DNA of 64,000 nt, from positions 248,001-312,000 of the forward strand of contig NZ_JASDDK010000003.1 of the NCBI RefSeq assembly GCF_030407435.1, given 5' to 3'. Below, one piece after another: positions 44,615 through 54,423 of this stretch. The stretch is from Winogradskyella bathintestinalis. Its GTDB lineage: Bacteria > Bacteroidota > Bacteroidia > Flavobacteriales > Flavobacteriaceae. Position 1 is the first letter of the stretch, and each line of letters begins with the position of its first letter. Position numbers and translations under genes: made by a program. Below the pieces are notes generated by a model that saw only the letters and a program-made list of their open reading frames with translations, did no database searches and had not been told where the DNA came from.

Positions 44615-45520
44615 ATGAATAAAATTAAACCATGGTTATCAGCCATGCGCTTAAGGACGTTACCACTTTCGGTTTCTGGAATAATGCTAGGCAGTTGTTT
44701 TGCTTACTACAATGGGCGGTTTAATCCTTGGATTTTCGTTCTGGCTATTCTTACCACAATTAGCTTACAAATATTATCCAATTTAGCAAATGACTATGGT
44801 GATGGAGTAAAAGGAACTGACAATGATGAACGTGTGGGGCCACTGCGTGCTATTCAGAGCGGTGAGATTACTCCTACGGACATGTTTAAAGCCATAAGAT
44901 TCAATATTCTAATTGTAATAGTGTTAACGCTTGCTCTGCTATGGGCGGCTTTTGGTTCAGATAATTTTCTTTTTATATTGCTTTTTATTCTACTTGGCGG
45001 CTTTTCGGTGTATGCTGCTCTAAACTATACTATGGGCGATTCTCCATATGGTTATCGTGCTTTAGGTGATATTTTTGTATTTATATTCTTCGGATTGGTA
45101 AGTACTATCGGAAGTTATTTTCTTTATATGCACACTTTAGATCATGTGGTTATACTTCCAGCTATAGCTTTAGGAATGTTAAGTGTTGGGGTTTTGAATC
45201 TTAATAACATGCGAGATATACGGTCCGATACAAATGCAGGTAAAATAACTCTAGCTGTAAAATTAGGTTTAGAACGTGCCAAAACATATCATTATACTTT
45301 AATTATTGGGGCCATGATAATTACAGTGATATTCTCTGTTTTGTATTATGTTGAATTGTATAATTTTATGTATCTACTTGCTTTTATTCCTTTAGTACAA
45401 CATGTTAAAAAGATAAAAGCAGCGGTTCAACCAAATGATTTTGATAGTCAGTTAAAAGTTTTAGCGCTTTCAACTTTTCTGTTTTCTATTCTATTAGGTG
45501 TTGGTTATATTTTGTTTTAA
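44615..45520 (+). CDS. menA: 1,4-dihydroxy-2-naphthoate polyprenyltransferase
   Basis: 301 residues, UbiA superfamily membrane prenyltransferase, about nine helices. The aspartate-rich motifs NLANDYGDGVKGTDND (first) and LNNMRDIRSDTNAGK (second) bind the prenyl diphosphate magnesium. It makes demethylmenaquinone from DHNA. Located 15 bases after menB in one message. menG is not in the window. Confidence 0.93.
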   Translation: MNKIKPWLSAMRLRTLPLSVSGIMLGSCFAYYNGRFNPWIFVLAILTTISLQILSNLANDYGDGVKGTDNDERVGPLRAIQSGEITPTDMFKAIRFNILIVIVLTLALLWAAFGSDNFLFILLFILLGGFSVYAALNYTMGDSPYGYRALGDIFVFIFFGLVSTIGSYFLYMHTLDHVVILPAIALGMLSVGVLNLNNMRDIRSDTNAGKITLAVKLGLERAKTYHYTLIIGAMIITVIFSVLYYVELYNFMYLLAFIPLVQHVKKIKAAVQPNDFDSQLKVLALSTFLFSILLGVGYILF

Positions 45521-45851
45521 TGGTTTGGAAGTTTCAATACTTTTCAAAGCAAAATGTTGAAAAGTTTTCAAAAACGAACGTTAGCACATTCTCTTCTCAA
45601 ATTAAAACGATGTGTTTTATACGTTGATAAACACTATTAGTATTGATCATTATAACGAATTAATTTAGTCTTATATTTTTCATTTCCATGTTAAGATAAA
45701 ATACATGCTCTTAACGTGGATTATGTAGCACTTAAAAAGTAGGGCCGTTACACTTACTCAAAAACAATGAGAAACTTCGTCACTAAATGAATCTAAGAAA
45801 AAAAGCAAACCTTTATAGTCTGCTTTTTTACACGTTATTTTTAAAATTAAT
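45521..45851. other. gene-free gap between menA and the cytochrome fusion gene
   Basis: 331 bases with no plausible open frame. It holds the intrinsic terminator at 45798-45830 near its right end. The rest is AT-rich with no recognisable element. Confidence 0.6.
45798..45830. terminator. intrinsic terminator shared by two convergent genes
   Basis: AAAAAAGCA...TGCTTTTTT stem with short loop (GCAaAC/GTcTGC at the inner end). T-runs on both strands. It ends the minus-strand cytochrome fusion message and possibly menA. Confidence 0.75.
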
Positions 45852-48800
45852 CTAATTAATTATAATCTTTTGTGTTTTACTCTGATTATCACTTATAACT
45901 TTTACAAAATATACACCACTACCAATGGTTGAAATATCTATGGTGTTCAATAAATCGTATTGATTAAGTGTTTTATGTAATACCAAGCGTCCTTGTATAT
46001 CATATAAATCTAATTTTGCAGAGCTATTCAACTGCCCTTTTATATTCAATAATTTTGGTTTCGTCGTGGTATAGATCTGTACAAAATCCAATTCATTCTG
46101 GATATCAGATAATACTGAAGAGGTAAATCTAAGATAGAAGCGGCCAACTCCATTTAAGTCGGTGGTCGGCGTAAGTACGTAATCACCTGAATTTAAAGAG
46201 AAATTTGTGTTCGTTTGATTATCTTCTAAATACACCTCAACATTATTTGGCAATGTAGTTTCACTTATACTAAAAGTTATTTGCTCACCTTGATTTGCAT
46301 TAACTCCTAATGGAATTACCAGATTTTCTAAATCTGAAGGATTTAAAGCCTGTAAAGCAATTGGAAGCCCTGTGTTCTCTAATGCTAAATGAGAGTACAC
46401 TGCAAAATTAGGTGCCTCATTGCCTAAAATTTTACCGTCGTATCCTAGGTCTAAACCTTGACTTGCATTTTCATTAAAATAGAATTCAGTACTATAATCA
46501 GTGTTAGAAGTACTTAAATTAAGCTTAATAAAAGTTACTCCGTCTGAATTTCTACCCGCAATGAAATCATCATCTGTACCGATTACTCTCATCGAAGGAT
46601 CAAAAACTATGTCAAAATCATTTACAAAATCAACATTTGCTGCTACAAAGAATCCTTGTCCTGGTGCCATAAATTTAAGACTAGAATTGGCTAATGTTAT
46701 AACCTCCCATTCATTAGCTGTAGCACTTCCTGTATAACCATAAATACCAGAAATATCCTCTAAAATATCTATATTTCTCATAACTGGATCTATTCCGTTA
46801 TCAAATAAAACAAATTTTAGAAACATGTCCATATCGAGATAAGTAGGGTAGGGATTACCTATTAAGTTCCAATCTGAAAACATTGCTCCAGTATGCAATA
46901 TATTTACATTAATTGCTGATGTTGGCACTATACCTGCAAAGGTTAAAGTACTTCCATCATCTGTGGCCGCTCTGTAACCCTTTCCGCTTATTAAATCTAT
47001 ATTATCTAAATCATTTTGTGAATTGGTATAATTAACATAGTCACCAACAGTCTTGTCAAACGGACCGAAAGCATAGGTTGTTGGGTTGGTATTGCCATTA
47101 TCCAATAAGCCCATAGCGTTATTATCCGAATTTAAGAAATCTTCCCATGATTGTCCTGAAAGCGGAGGAGAAACAAGATCGTTACCTCCAGAATTGGCAT
47201 TAACATAACGTTCATATTTAATTGCCCCTTCAATTGTTCCATTAACCATTAAACTAGAATACAACTGAGAAGTTGACTTTAAAGTCGTTGTGTTTGCTGA
47301 TAACGTTATGCCAGAATTTACAGTTAAAGCAGCACCAGCTTCGATAGTTATTGCATCTATTTCAGTATTCATAGAAATTACGGCCTCACCAGTTTCGACT
47401 ATAATTATATCGTTATTACTTGATATATTATTAGGATCACGCGGAGACCACCCATTGTTAATATAGGTATAAGTTATTGGGTCTTCACAGATTTTGGTAA
47501 CCACAAGATCATCAATTCCAGCCTCAATAATATCACCATTAGATAGACCATCAGCTGCGGAAACTCTAATGACTAAACTTGAGTTTTCTGGAATTTCCAC
47601 TGTGGCTTCAGTCCATTGTGCTTGTACTGTTTCATCACCATAGGTGGCAAGTGTAATAAAGTTAGTTCCACCATCAATTGAATATTCTAATATAAAATAA
47701 TCACCGGAATCGTCATTAGCATCTCGTTGACCAAAGAAATACCAAATTGATAAATTGGAATTTTCAGTAATGGTATAGACGGGTGACGTAGCAATAGAAA
47801 CACCACCGTCAATATCATCAGCGCCTTCTGATGTATTTGTTGCAGTAAAAAAAGCGTTTATTCCTGATGCACTATGATCATCTTCGGGTTGTGTTTGTAC
47901 ATTTGATGCTGTTTGTGCTGTTGGATCTGCTATAGTGAATGCTCCAGTAATTGCGTCTCCTGATGTGGTCCAATCCGTACCGCTACCATTTTCAAAATCT
48001 ATATTAATTACAGTTAAGTCAATGCCTTCACATGGGCAAGCATTTGCACAAGATCCTCCACAATCAATCCCTGTTTCATCACCATTTTGAATGCCATCAG
48101 TACATGTTGGTGTTGGTTCAGTTTCAATAATCTGTAAAAATTGATTAATTGCCGGATTAAGAATTTCATCCACAATTCCTGAAGGCCAGCGAACAACTAC
48201 TTTATCTACTTGCGTGCTTACTCCAATACCGAAATGCTGTGTAAACGAATTCACTAAACCATAGCCTTCTCCCGAACGAACATCTCTTATTTGTTTCCCC
48301 CAAGTACCATATAATTCCACTCGAGCTCCAATACCATTTATATTACTTACTGTACCTTCTAATTGAATATTAAGATAGTTGTTTGAGTTGCCTTGATTTA
48401 GCCAAATTCTGTCTTTTATTGAAGTTGGTGAATTAAATCCATTAGCATATCCAGCATAAATATCTAAGAAACCATCATGATTAATATCCCCCACAGAGAA
48501 CGAATGAATTTGATTGGAATTAAAAGGGTTTGGCGCATTCTGGAAAGTGCCATCTCCATTATTATAGAAAAGAAAGTGACTATTGGTTCCTGATACCATT
48601 AAATCTATATATCCGTCATTATTGAAATCTTTAAAGAAACCTTGAATAGCAGTAATGTTTTGTGAATTTAGAGTTGGTATTAAACCGCTACCTGATGTGA
48701 TTTCAGTAAAGGTTCCATCTCCATTGTTTCTCATTAAATTAGGGCCTTCATAATGGTTAATTATAATGGCGTCTAAATCACCATCATTATCAATATCGCC

Positions 48801-51065
48801 GAAATCAGATAACCACGTTTGAGCTCCTATTTTCAGATTAGCTTGTTCAGCAACTTCCGTGAAATTATTATCACCATCATTTTGCCATAACATATTTAAT
48901 CGTCTTGGATCACTACTGCTAGTAACGCCACCTCTACATTTAGATATATATAGATCTAGATCTCCATCATTATCATAGTCCATCCACATGCTGGCATAGT
49001 TTCCAGAATTGTCACTAGCCGGCGTTGTAAAAGTTCTGATTAAACTTTGATCGTTAGAGAGTGTTCCATCCTGATTGTTAAGAAATGTTTTTGATTCTGC
49101 ATCATCATTACAAGCAAAAATGTCAGCCCAACCATCATTATCTATATCGATAAAATTTGATCCTTGTAAAAATAAATAAGAGTCTGGTATAACAGACTGC
49201 GAGTACGAATCATATCCATTATTATTTTTGATAATTTTTAAGTAATCATAAGCACCACCTGACATAACATCATTATATCCATTACGATCAAAATCAGCAA
49301 TGGCCGTTCCCCATTGGTTTTTATAACTAACAATACCGTGATAATGGCTCGTAAATTGTTGCCCATCAGCATTCTGATATTGAATACGAAGTTCTCTAGA
49401 ATTATTAAACTGTACAATATCATCTTTTCCATCTCCATTCATATCGATGACTCCCATAGGTAACCCGCTATAGTTGTTTTGACCTAAAAGACTAGTTCCA
49501 TCAGAGAATGAAACCGTGTTTCCACCAGGATTACTATTATTTACAGCAATAGAAGTCTCGGCTTGGTCAGATTGGAGACCATCATTGACAGTTAACGTTA
49601 CTGAAAACTCAGCTGAACTTGTATAAACATGACTAGTTGTTACACCTGTAGCAGTATTACCATCACCAAAATCCCAAAAATAAGATAATGTGTCTCCATC
49701 AGCATCAGTTGATGCAGAGGCATCGAAACTAACACTCAATGGGGCAGGTCCATTTATTGTAGAAGCCGAAAACAATGCCACTGGTGGAGACGATGTTGTT
49801 GGTGTAAGACTATTAATCCAATCTGCAATTAATTGTACACCTTCAGTATCAACAACATCTTTTGCTAATGGTGGCATTTCTATACCAGTTTGGGTAGAAT
49901 TCATTCTGAAATGTACCATTGAATTTGTAACATCTTGAGGTATAATTACCTTAGGATTATTCAATCCTTCATCATAGATTACATCACCATATATGATATT
50001 TTGATTTTCTAATAGCGTTGTATAACGAGCGTCAAACATAGCAATATTATCGACAGTTGGATTATGACAACTTGAACAGTTGACATCAATATAAGATCTG
50101 GCTCTATCTTCAAGCGAAGCACTTAAATCATCTTTTGCTGCAACAGCCGAGTAACTACTCACATTGCCGGTAGTTATAGTTTCTGTTATAAGTCCAAGTT
50201 CACTAAAATTGACGAGCTGGTTCATCGTAATACCTGAACTAGGATATAGGATAGACATATTAAGGTTTCTTGTTTTTGGCCCTAAGACACTACCATTTTG
50301 AGGAAAGTGACAAGATGCACATTCGTTTCTGCTTGGATAATGCCAAGATTGAGTAACTCCATTCACAACAACGTTTTCATCAACGGCATCATCTAGTAAT
50401 GTGGCGTCTGTTTGGGCGCTATTCCACTTATACGTTAAATAGTAATAAACGTTATCGTCTCCCTTAACTTCAAATCGTGTTTCAAGACGTTTTCCACCAA
50501 TTTCAAAATGTTTAATAAGTACTGAGCCTTGCGGAAAGTCCCAAGCGTCATCATTTGAAAACGTTATTTGTTCGTTAGCTGTATCGTATGAACCATCGTT
50601 TGGTATGGCCATCCACCTTTTTTTAGTTGCTCCATCAGACCAAAAAGGCTCAATCATGTCATACGGAATAAGACCAGGACTAGGGGACAACGTATTCAAA
50701 TTAGAAAAAGCACCAGTTTGTGAGAGCAAGGTTGGTATACCATTGTTGGCTGTAGGAGTTGTAGATGGTAAATTTCCATTTAGAAATTTTGCAATTGCTA
50801 CAGCGTTAATAGCAGAATTAAACAATGCTATGTTTTCAGAATTATCTGAGTTTACAGCAGTACTATTATTAAAAGCGGTAATAGGATGGTTCTCATTAAA
50901 TTGTTGGATGCTGAATGATCCTGAAGTCAGTTTTTCATGATCAGCAACCGCCAAAATTTCATAATCTGAATAATTTGAAGTATCAATTCGTGATTCATTA
51001 AAATATAGAATCGCGAGCGCTGCAATTGCTACAGTAAAAAGTGTAATAAATTTTTTGTTGACCAT
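45852..51065 (-). CDS. 1737-residue exported diheme cytochrome c / PKD / FG-GAP / UnbV protein with T9SS sorting domain
   Basis: Signal peptide (about 1-21). Residues about 105-420 match the SO2930-type c-type cytochrome family (ipYdmiepFWSDGATKkRW, then CASCH at 249-253, CSSCH at 330-334; a likely distal Met is Met397 in GIEMPPLA). A PKD domain follows (about 428-510, DASASTDADGDTLSYFWDFGDG), then FG-GAP/VCBS repeats (about 515-870, DxDxDGxxD motifs), an ASPIC/UnbV unit (about 900-985), a Cys-rich linker (TCTDGIQNGDETGIDCGGSC), a jelly-roll-like region, and a C-terminal T9SS type A sorting domain (from about 1660). So it is exported across the outer membrane and carries two covalent hemes. 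Possible roles are extracellular electron transfer or binding to a polysaccharide or partner; inference. No partner genes adjoin. Confidence 0.85.
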   Translation of the reverse strand: MVNKKFITLFTVAIAALAILYFNESRIDTSNYSDYEILAVADHEKLTSGSFSIQQFNENHPITAFNNSTAVNSDNSENIALFNSAINAVAIAKFLNGNLPSTTPTANNGIPTLLSQTGAFSNLNTLSPSPGLIPYDMIEPFWSDGATKKRWMAIPNDGSYDTANEQITFSNDDAWDFPQGSVLIKHFEIGGKRLETRFEVKGDDNVYYYLTYKWNSAQTDATLLDDAVDENVVVNGVTQSWHYPSRNECASCHFPQNGSVLGPKTRNLNMSILYPSSGITMNQLVNFSELGLITETITTGNVSSYSAVAAKDDLSASLEDRARSYIDVNCSSCHNPTVDNIAMFDARYTTLLENQNIIYGDVIYDEGLNNPKVIIPQDVTNSMVHFRMNSTQTGIEMPPLAKDVVDTEGVQLIADWINSLTPTTSSPPVALFSASTINGPAPLSVSFDASASTDADGDTLSYFWDFGDGNTATGVTTSHVYTSSAEFSVTLTVNDGLQSDQAETSIAVNNSNPGGNTVSFSDGTSLLGQNNYSGLPMGVIDMNGDGKDDIVQFNNSRELRIQYQNADGQQFTSHYHGIVSYKNQWGTAIADFDRNGYNDVMSGGAYDYLKIIKNNNGYDSYSQSVIPDSYLFLQGSNFIDIDNDGWADIFACNDDAESKTFLNNQDGTLSNDQSLIRTFTTPASDNSGNYASMWMDYDNDGDLDLYISKCRGGVTSSSDPRRLNMLWQNDGDNNFTEVAEQANLKIGAQTWLSDFGDIDNDGDLDAIIINHYEGPNLMRNNGDGTFTEITSGSGLIPTLNSQNITAIQGFFKDFNNDGYIDLMVSGTNSHFLFYNNGDGTFQNAPNPFNSNQIHSFSVGDINHDGFLDIYAGYANGFNSPTSIKDRIWLNQGNSNNYLNIQLEGTVSNINGIGARVELYGTWGKQIRDVRSGEGYGLVNSFTQHFGIGVSTQVDKVVVRWPSGIVDEILNPAINQFLQIIETEPTPTCTDGIQNGDETGIDCGGSCANACPCEGIDLTVINIDFENGSGTDWTTSGDAITGAFTIADPTAQTASNVQTQPEDDHSASGINAFFTATNTSEGADDIDGGVSIATSPVYTITENSNLSIWYFFGQRDANDDSGDYFILEYSIDGGTNFITLATYGDETVQAQWTEATVEIPENSSLVIRVSAADGLSNGDIIEAGIDDLVVTKICEDPITYTYINNGWSPRDPNNISSNNDIIIVETGEAVISMNTEIDAITIEAGAALTVNSGITLSANTTTLKSTSQLYSSLMVNGTIEGAIKYERYVNANSGGNDLVSPPLSGQSWEDFLNSDNNAMGLLDNGNTNPTTYAFGPFDKTVGDYVNYTNSQNDLDNIDLISGKGYRAATDDGSTLTFAGIVPTSAINVNILHTGAMFSDWNLIGNPYPTYLDMDMFLKFVLFDNGIDPVMRNIDILEDISGIYGYTGSATANEWEVITLANSSLKFMAPGQGFFVAANVDFVNDFDIVFDPSMRVIGTDDDFIAGRNSDGVTFIKLNLSTSNTDYSTEFYFNENASQGLDLGYDGKILGNEAPNFAVYSHLALENTGLPIALQALNPSDLENLVIPLGVNANQGEQITFSISETTLPNNVEVYLEDNQTNTNFSLNSGDYVLTPTTDLNGVGRFYLRFTSSVLSDIQNELDFVQIYTTTKPKLLNIKGQLNSSAKLDLYDIQGRLVLHKTLNQYDLLNTIDISTIGSGVYFVKVISDNQSKTQKIIIN

Positions 51066-51700
51066 GTTCTTAGTGGTATTAACAAAAAACAGGCAAAATA
51101 CTCATAAGCTATTTATACATAGACGATAACGAAAATGTAAGGCGGAATTGTAAGCTAAAATGAAGAATGCATTGCGTAGTTTTATGCCATGTTTTTATTA
51201 ATATTGTTTAGTTAAATAGGTTTGAAAATAATTTCAAAATTGGTTATGCGTGTAAGATGATAATTAATTCCGCATAACTATAATATTCTCGTTTATTGTA
51301 TACATTTACAGGCTATAGTACCACTTTTTTGTTTTCAACGTGTTGCTTTTTAGGGCTTTAAAATATTTTTAGGGAAAATATGAAAAAGAACTAAAGGTTA
51401 CAACAATCATGGAATATGCAGACTATTTTTGAGTTAACCAATTCAGAAAATTAAGACCGGAGAAAATGTTTAGATCGATAAAATTGTAATTATAATGCCT
51501 TATAATTAACAATAGGTAGTTTTCGTTCTTGCTTCATTTCTATTCTATCTATTATTAGGTATTAGTTATAATTTATATTAATTTTAAACGGCATTTAGGC
51601 CTTTTATAAACTTATTCAATATGAAACGTTACATACTTAATTTTAATAATCAATAGATGATTTTAAAATTGTTTCATTTGATCCTTAAAAATTTAAATTT
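51066..51700. other. 635-base gap between two divergent genes
   Basis: The largest gene-free stretch here. It should contain the promoters of the cytochrome fusion (minus) and the UPF0173 hydrolase (plus), but no clean TAnnTTTG was found near either start (near matches TATTTTG and TTCATTTG). No long open frame, tRNA-like fold or repeat was noticed. Confidence 0.5.
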
Positions 51701-52378
51701 ATGAAAATAACATTTTACGGTCATGCTTCGTTAGGCATTCAAATTAAGGATATTAATATTCTAGTAGATCCGTTTATTACTGGAAACGAAAACGCTTCAG
51801 ATATAGATATTGAGATGTTAAAAGCCGATTATATATTGGTAACGCATGCCCATGAAGATCATATTTTAGATGTTGAAGCTATTGCTAAACGAACTGGGGC
51901 AGTCATAGTATCGAATTTTGAAATCGTAACACATTACCAAAACAAAGACTTAGAAGGACACCCAATGAATCATGGTGGCTCTTGGGATTTTGAATTTGGA
52001 AACTTAAAATATGTCAATGCTATACATACGTCATCATTTCCAGATGGCAGTTACGGCGGGCAACCAGGTGGTTTTATAATTGAAGGCGAGCACAAAACTA
52101 TATACATTGCAGGAGATACAGCTCTGACCATGGATATGAAACTTATTCCAATGCAGACTAAACTCGATCTTGCTATTTTACCGATTGGCGATAACTTTAC
52201 AATGGGTATTGATGATGCCATTCTCGCCAGCAATTTTATAGATTGCGATAAAGTTCTAGGTTGTCATTTTGATACTTTTGGTTACATTGAAATTGATCAC
52301 GAAGAAGCTAAGCGGAAATTTTATGATAAGGGTAAGGATTTAATGTTGTTAGAAATCGGTGAAAGTATGGAACTGTAG
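51701..52378 (+). CDS. UPF0173-family metal-dependent hydrolase
   Basis: 225 residues, metallo-beta-lactamase fold. Metal motif HAHEDH at 49-54 (His49, His51, Asp53, His54), a later His in the AIHTSSFPDGS region and Asp in YIAGDTAL; the final His is in LGCHFDTFG. This is the UPF0173/YtkL-like group, without a proven substrate. The lipoprotein esterase gene follows 23 bases later on the same strand. Confidence 0.88.
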   Translation: MKITFYGHASLGIQIKDINILVDPFITGNENASDIDIEMLKADYILVTHAHEDHILDVEAIAKRTGAVIVSNFEIVTHYQNKDLEGHPMNHGGSWDFEFGNLKYVNAIHTSSFPDGSYGGQPGGFIIEGEHKTIYIAGDTALTMDMKLIPMQTKLDLAILPIGDNFTMGIDDAILASNFIDCDKVLGCHFDTFGYIEIDHEEAKRKFYDKGKDLMLLEIGESMEL

Positions 52379-52401
52379 TTTTTTATATAAACACCTAAAT
52401 C

Positions 52402-53223
52402 ATGAAAAAATCACTATTTATATTATTGTTAGCAATCATTGTATTAAGTTGCAAAAGCACACCTCAATATAATGATCCGGTTCCGGAACACGATAATTTC
52501 AATATCGCCTCTAAAATTGTCAATGAAACCAGAGTCATTAATGTATGGACACCACCAAATTATAAAACGAGTACCGATTCTTTACCAGTGTTATATATGC
52601 CAGATGGTGGGGTAGTGCAAGAGGATTTTCCTCATATTGCTAATACAGTGGCGAAATTAGTTAAGAATAAAAGTATTGCACCAATAATTCTTGTTGGAAT
52701 TGAGAATACAGAAAGAGGTAGAGATTTAACTGGTTTATCAGAAACCGAAGCCGATGCACAATATTGCCCATTAACAGATGGTGCCAAAGATTTTCGTGCT
52801 TTTATCACAGAGGAATTAATGCCTGAGATAAACGAGAGATACAGAACTACCAATGAAAAAGGTATTATAGGTGAATCTTTAGCAGGGCTTTTTGTTATGG
52901 AAACTTTTTTTCTTAACCCAGAAACATTCGATTTTTACATTGCTATGGATCCCTCATTATGGTGGAATAGTCATTATTTAGAACAAAATGCGAAACGCTA
53001 TTTAGAAAGTTTTCCTGATAAAGACATCAGACTTTGGTTTGCAGGTTCAGCGGTTGAAGATATTTCTGAACATACTAACAATTTAGCCAAAACCTTAGAA
53101 ACTGAAGCACCAAAGCAATTAACTTGGAAGTACTCCGATGAACCTTCAGAACAACATAATACCATTTTTAGAGCGACCAAGGAAAAAGCTTTAATTTGGA
53201 CTTTGAATGTTAAAAGTCAATAA
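52402..53223 (+). CDS. alpha/beta-hydrolase lipoprotein, esterase (PF00756-like)
   Basis: 273 residues. Lipoprotein signal (ending IVLSCKST, Cys17). Esterase-D-like fold: strand INVWTPPNYKTSTDSLPVLYMPDGG, then nucleophile elbow GESLAGLF (Ser, about residue 157) and a C-terminal His in SEQHNTIF. This group includes siderophore and feruloyl esterases. Envelope location suggests a nutrient or siderophore-processing role, not proven. It may share a message with the UPF0173 gene. Confidence 0.82.
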   Translation: MKKSLFILLLAIIVLSCKSTPQYNDPVPEHDNFNIASKIVNETRVINVWTPPNYKTSTDSLPVLYMPDGGVVQEDFPHIANTVAKLVKNKSIAPIILVGIENTERGRDLTGLSETEADAQYCPLTDGAKDFRAFITEELMPEINERYRTTNEKGIIGESLAGLFVMETFFLNPETFDFYIAMDPSLWWNSHYLEQNAKRYLESFPDKDIRLWFAGSAVEDISEHTNNLAKTLETEAPKQLTWKYSDEPSEQHNTIFRATKEKALIWTLNVKSQ

Positions 53224-53291
53224 AATTGTGTTGAAATATTTAAACAGAAATGGTGAACTTTTCTTAATTTTTTTGCTTTTCTAGATTGTGT

Positions 53292-54407
53292 ATGAAACGA
53301 ACATTAGCTAAATTTAGAAATAGCGCTTTCCGAAAATTTATTCGAAGACATGAAAAATATGCCCCAGTTATATTTTTTATTGGTGGTTTTATTTTTGACA
53401 CATTAACCCTGGGGCGTGTAGATCGCTTATATGATATGATTGTGCTATGCTCTCATATGACGCTTCTAACCATTACGCTTTATCTCTATAATTTAGCAGA
53501 CGATTTTAAATGGAGAATCGGGTTTTTGGACCGCTACAAAATATATTTTCCCTTAGCCATTCAGTTTTTCTTTGGAGCGCTGTCTAGTGCCTATGTCATA
53601 TATTTTTCAAGAAGTGTATCTCTATCCAAAACCATGTCATTTTTTATAATTCTGCTAGCCTTATTGTTCACAAATGAATTGCTTAAGAAAAGAATATCAA
53701 ATAAATATTTACAATTTAGTGTCTACTTTTTTATAAGCTTTACTTTTTTCTCATTTATGATTCCTGTATTAATTAAACAAATGAATACAAGAGTATTTAT
53801 AATATCTGGTTTAATTAGTTTGGTTTTAACCTTACTATTAATACTAATTATTTATAGAAAAAGTCCCAGTACAAGAGCTGAAGTTAAAATTGGTAAAGTC
53901 ATCGGAATCGTGATTTTGATGTATACTGTAATTAATATCTTTTATCTATTTAATCTTATTCCGCCTGTACCACTTGCTTTACAAAATGGAATAGTGGCAC
54001 ACCAGGTAACAGTTAAAAACAATAAATACGTTGTTAGTTATGAGAAGGAAGATTGGTATCTGTTTTGGCGGGAACATCAGCTCGATTTTCATGCGTTTCC
54101 AAATCAACCTATTTATGTTTTTACATCTATATTCGCACCTACAGAAATAGAAAAAACAATTTTTCACCGCTGGAAATGGTATAATCAAAAGACCGAGGAA
54201 TGGGAAATTAAAGATAATATTGGCTATAAAGTTTCTGGGGGGAGAGATCGTGGCTATCGTGGCTATACGTATAAAAAGAATACGAAAGAAGGTCTGTGGA
54301 AAGTAGAAGTTATTACAGAAGAAGAATTAATTATAGGTGTCATTGATTTTGAAATTATTATAAATAACACATCCAATTCAAAAGATTTGGTGCACAAGAA
54401 ATTTTGA
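53292..54407 (+). CDS. DUF2914-domain membrane protein
   Basis: 371 residues. About seven membrane helices in the first 230 residues (starting MKRTLAKFRNSAFRKFIRRHEKYAPVIFF), then a soluble DUF2914 domain (about 270-370: IFHRWKWYNQKTEEWEIKDNIGYKVSGGRDRGYRGYTYK, with the W-rich core). Function unknown. Start: the ATG at 53292 is used; a TTG two codons upstream is possible but adds nothing. Confidence 0.85.
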   Translation: MKRTLAKFRNSAFRKFIRRHEKYAPVIFFIGGFIFDTLTLGRVDRLYDMIVLCSHMTLLTITLYLYNLADDFKWRIGFLDRYKIYFPLAIQFFFGALSSAYVIYFSRSVSLSKTMSFFIILLALLFTNELLKKRISNKYLQFSVYFFISFTFFSFMIPVLIKQMNTRVFIISGLISLVLTLLLILIIYRKSPSTRAEVKIGKVIGIVILMYTVINIFYLFNLIPPVPLALQNGIVAHQVTVKNNKYVVSYEKEDWYLFWREHQLDFHAFPNQPIYVFTSIFAPTEIEKTIFHRWKWYNQKTEEWEIKDNIGYKVSGGRDRGYRGYTYKKNTKEGLWKVEVITEEELIIGVIDFEIIINNTSNSKDLVHKKF

Positions 54408-54423
54408 AATATAAGAATTTAGT

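Noticed and set aside
50605..50940. 111-codon open frame on the plus strand
   Set aside because: Antisense to the cytochrome fusion gene; translation shows no domain.
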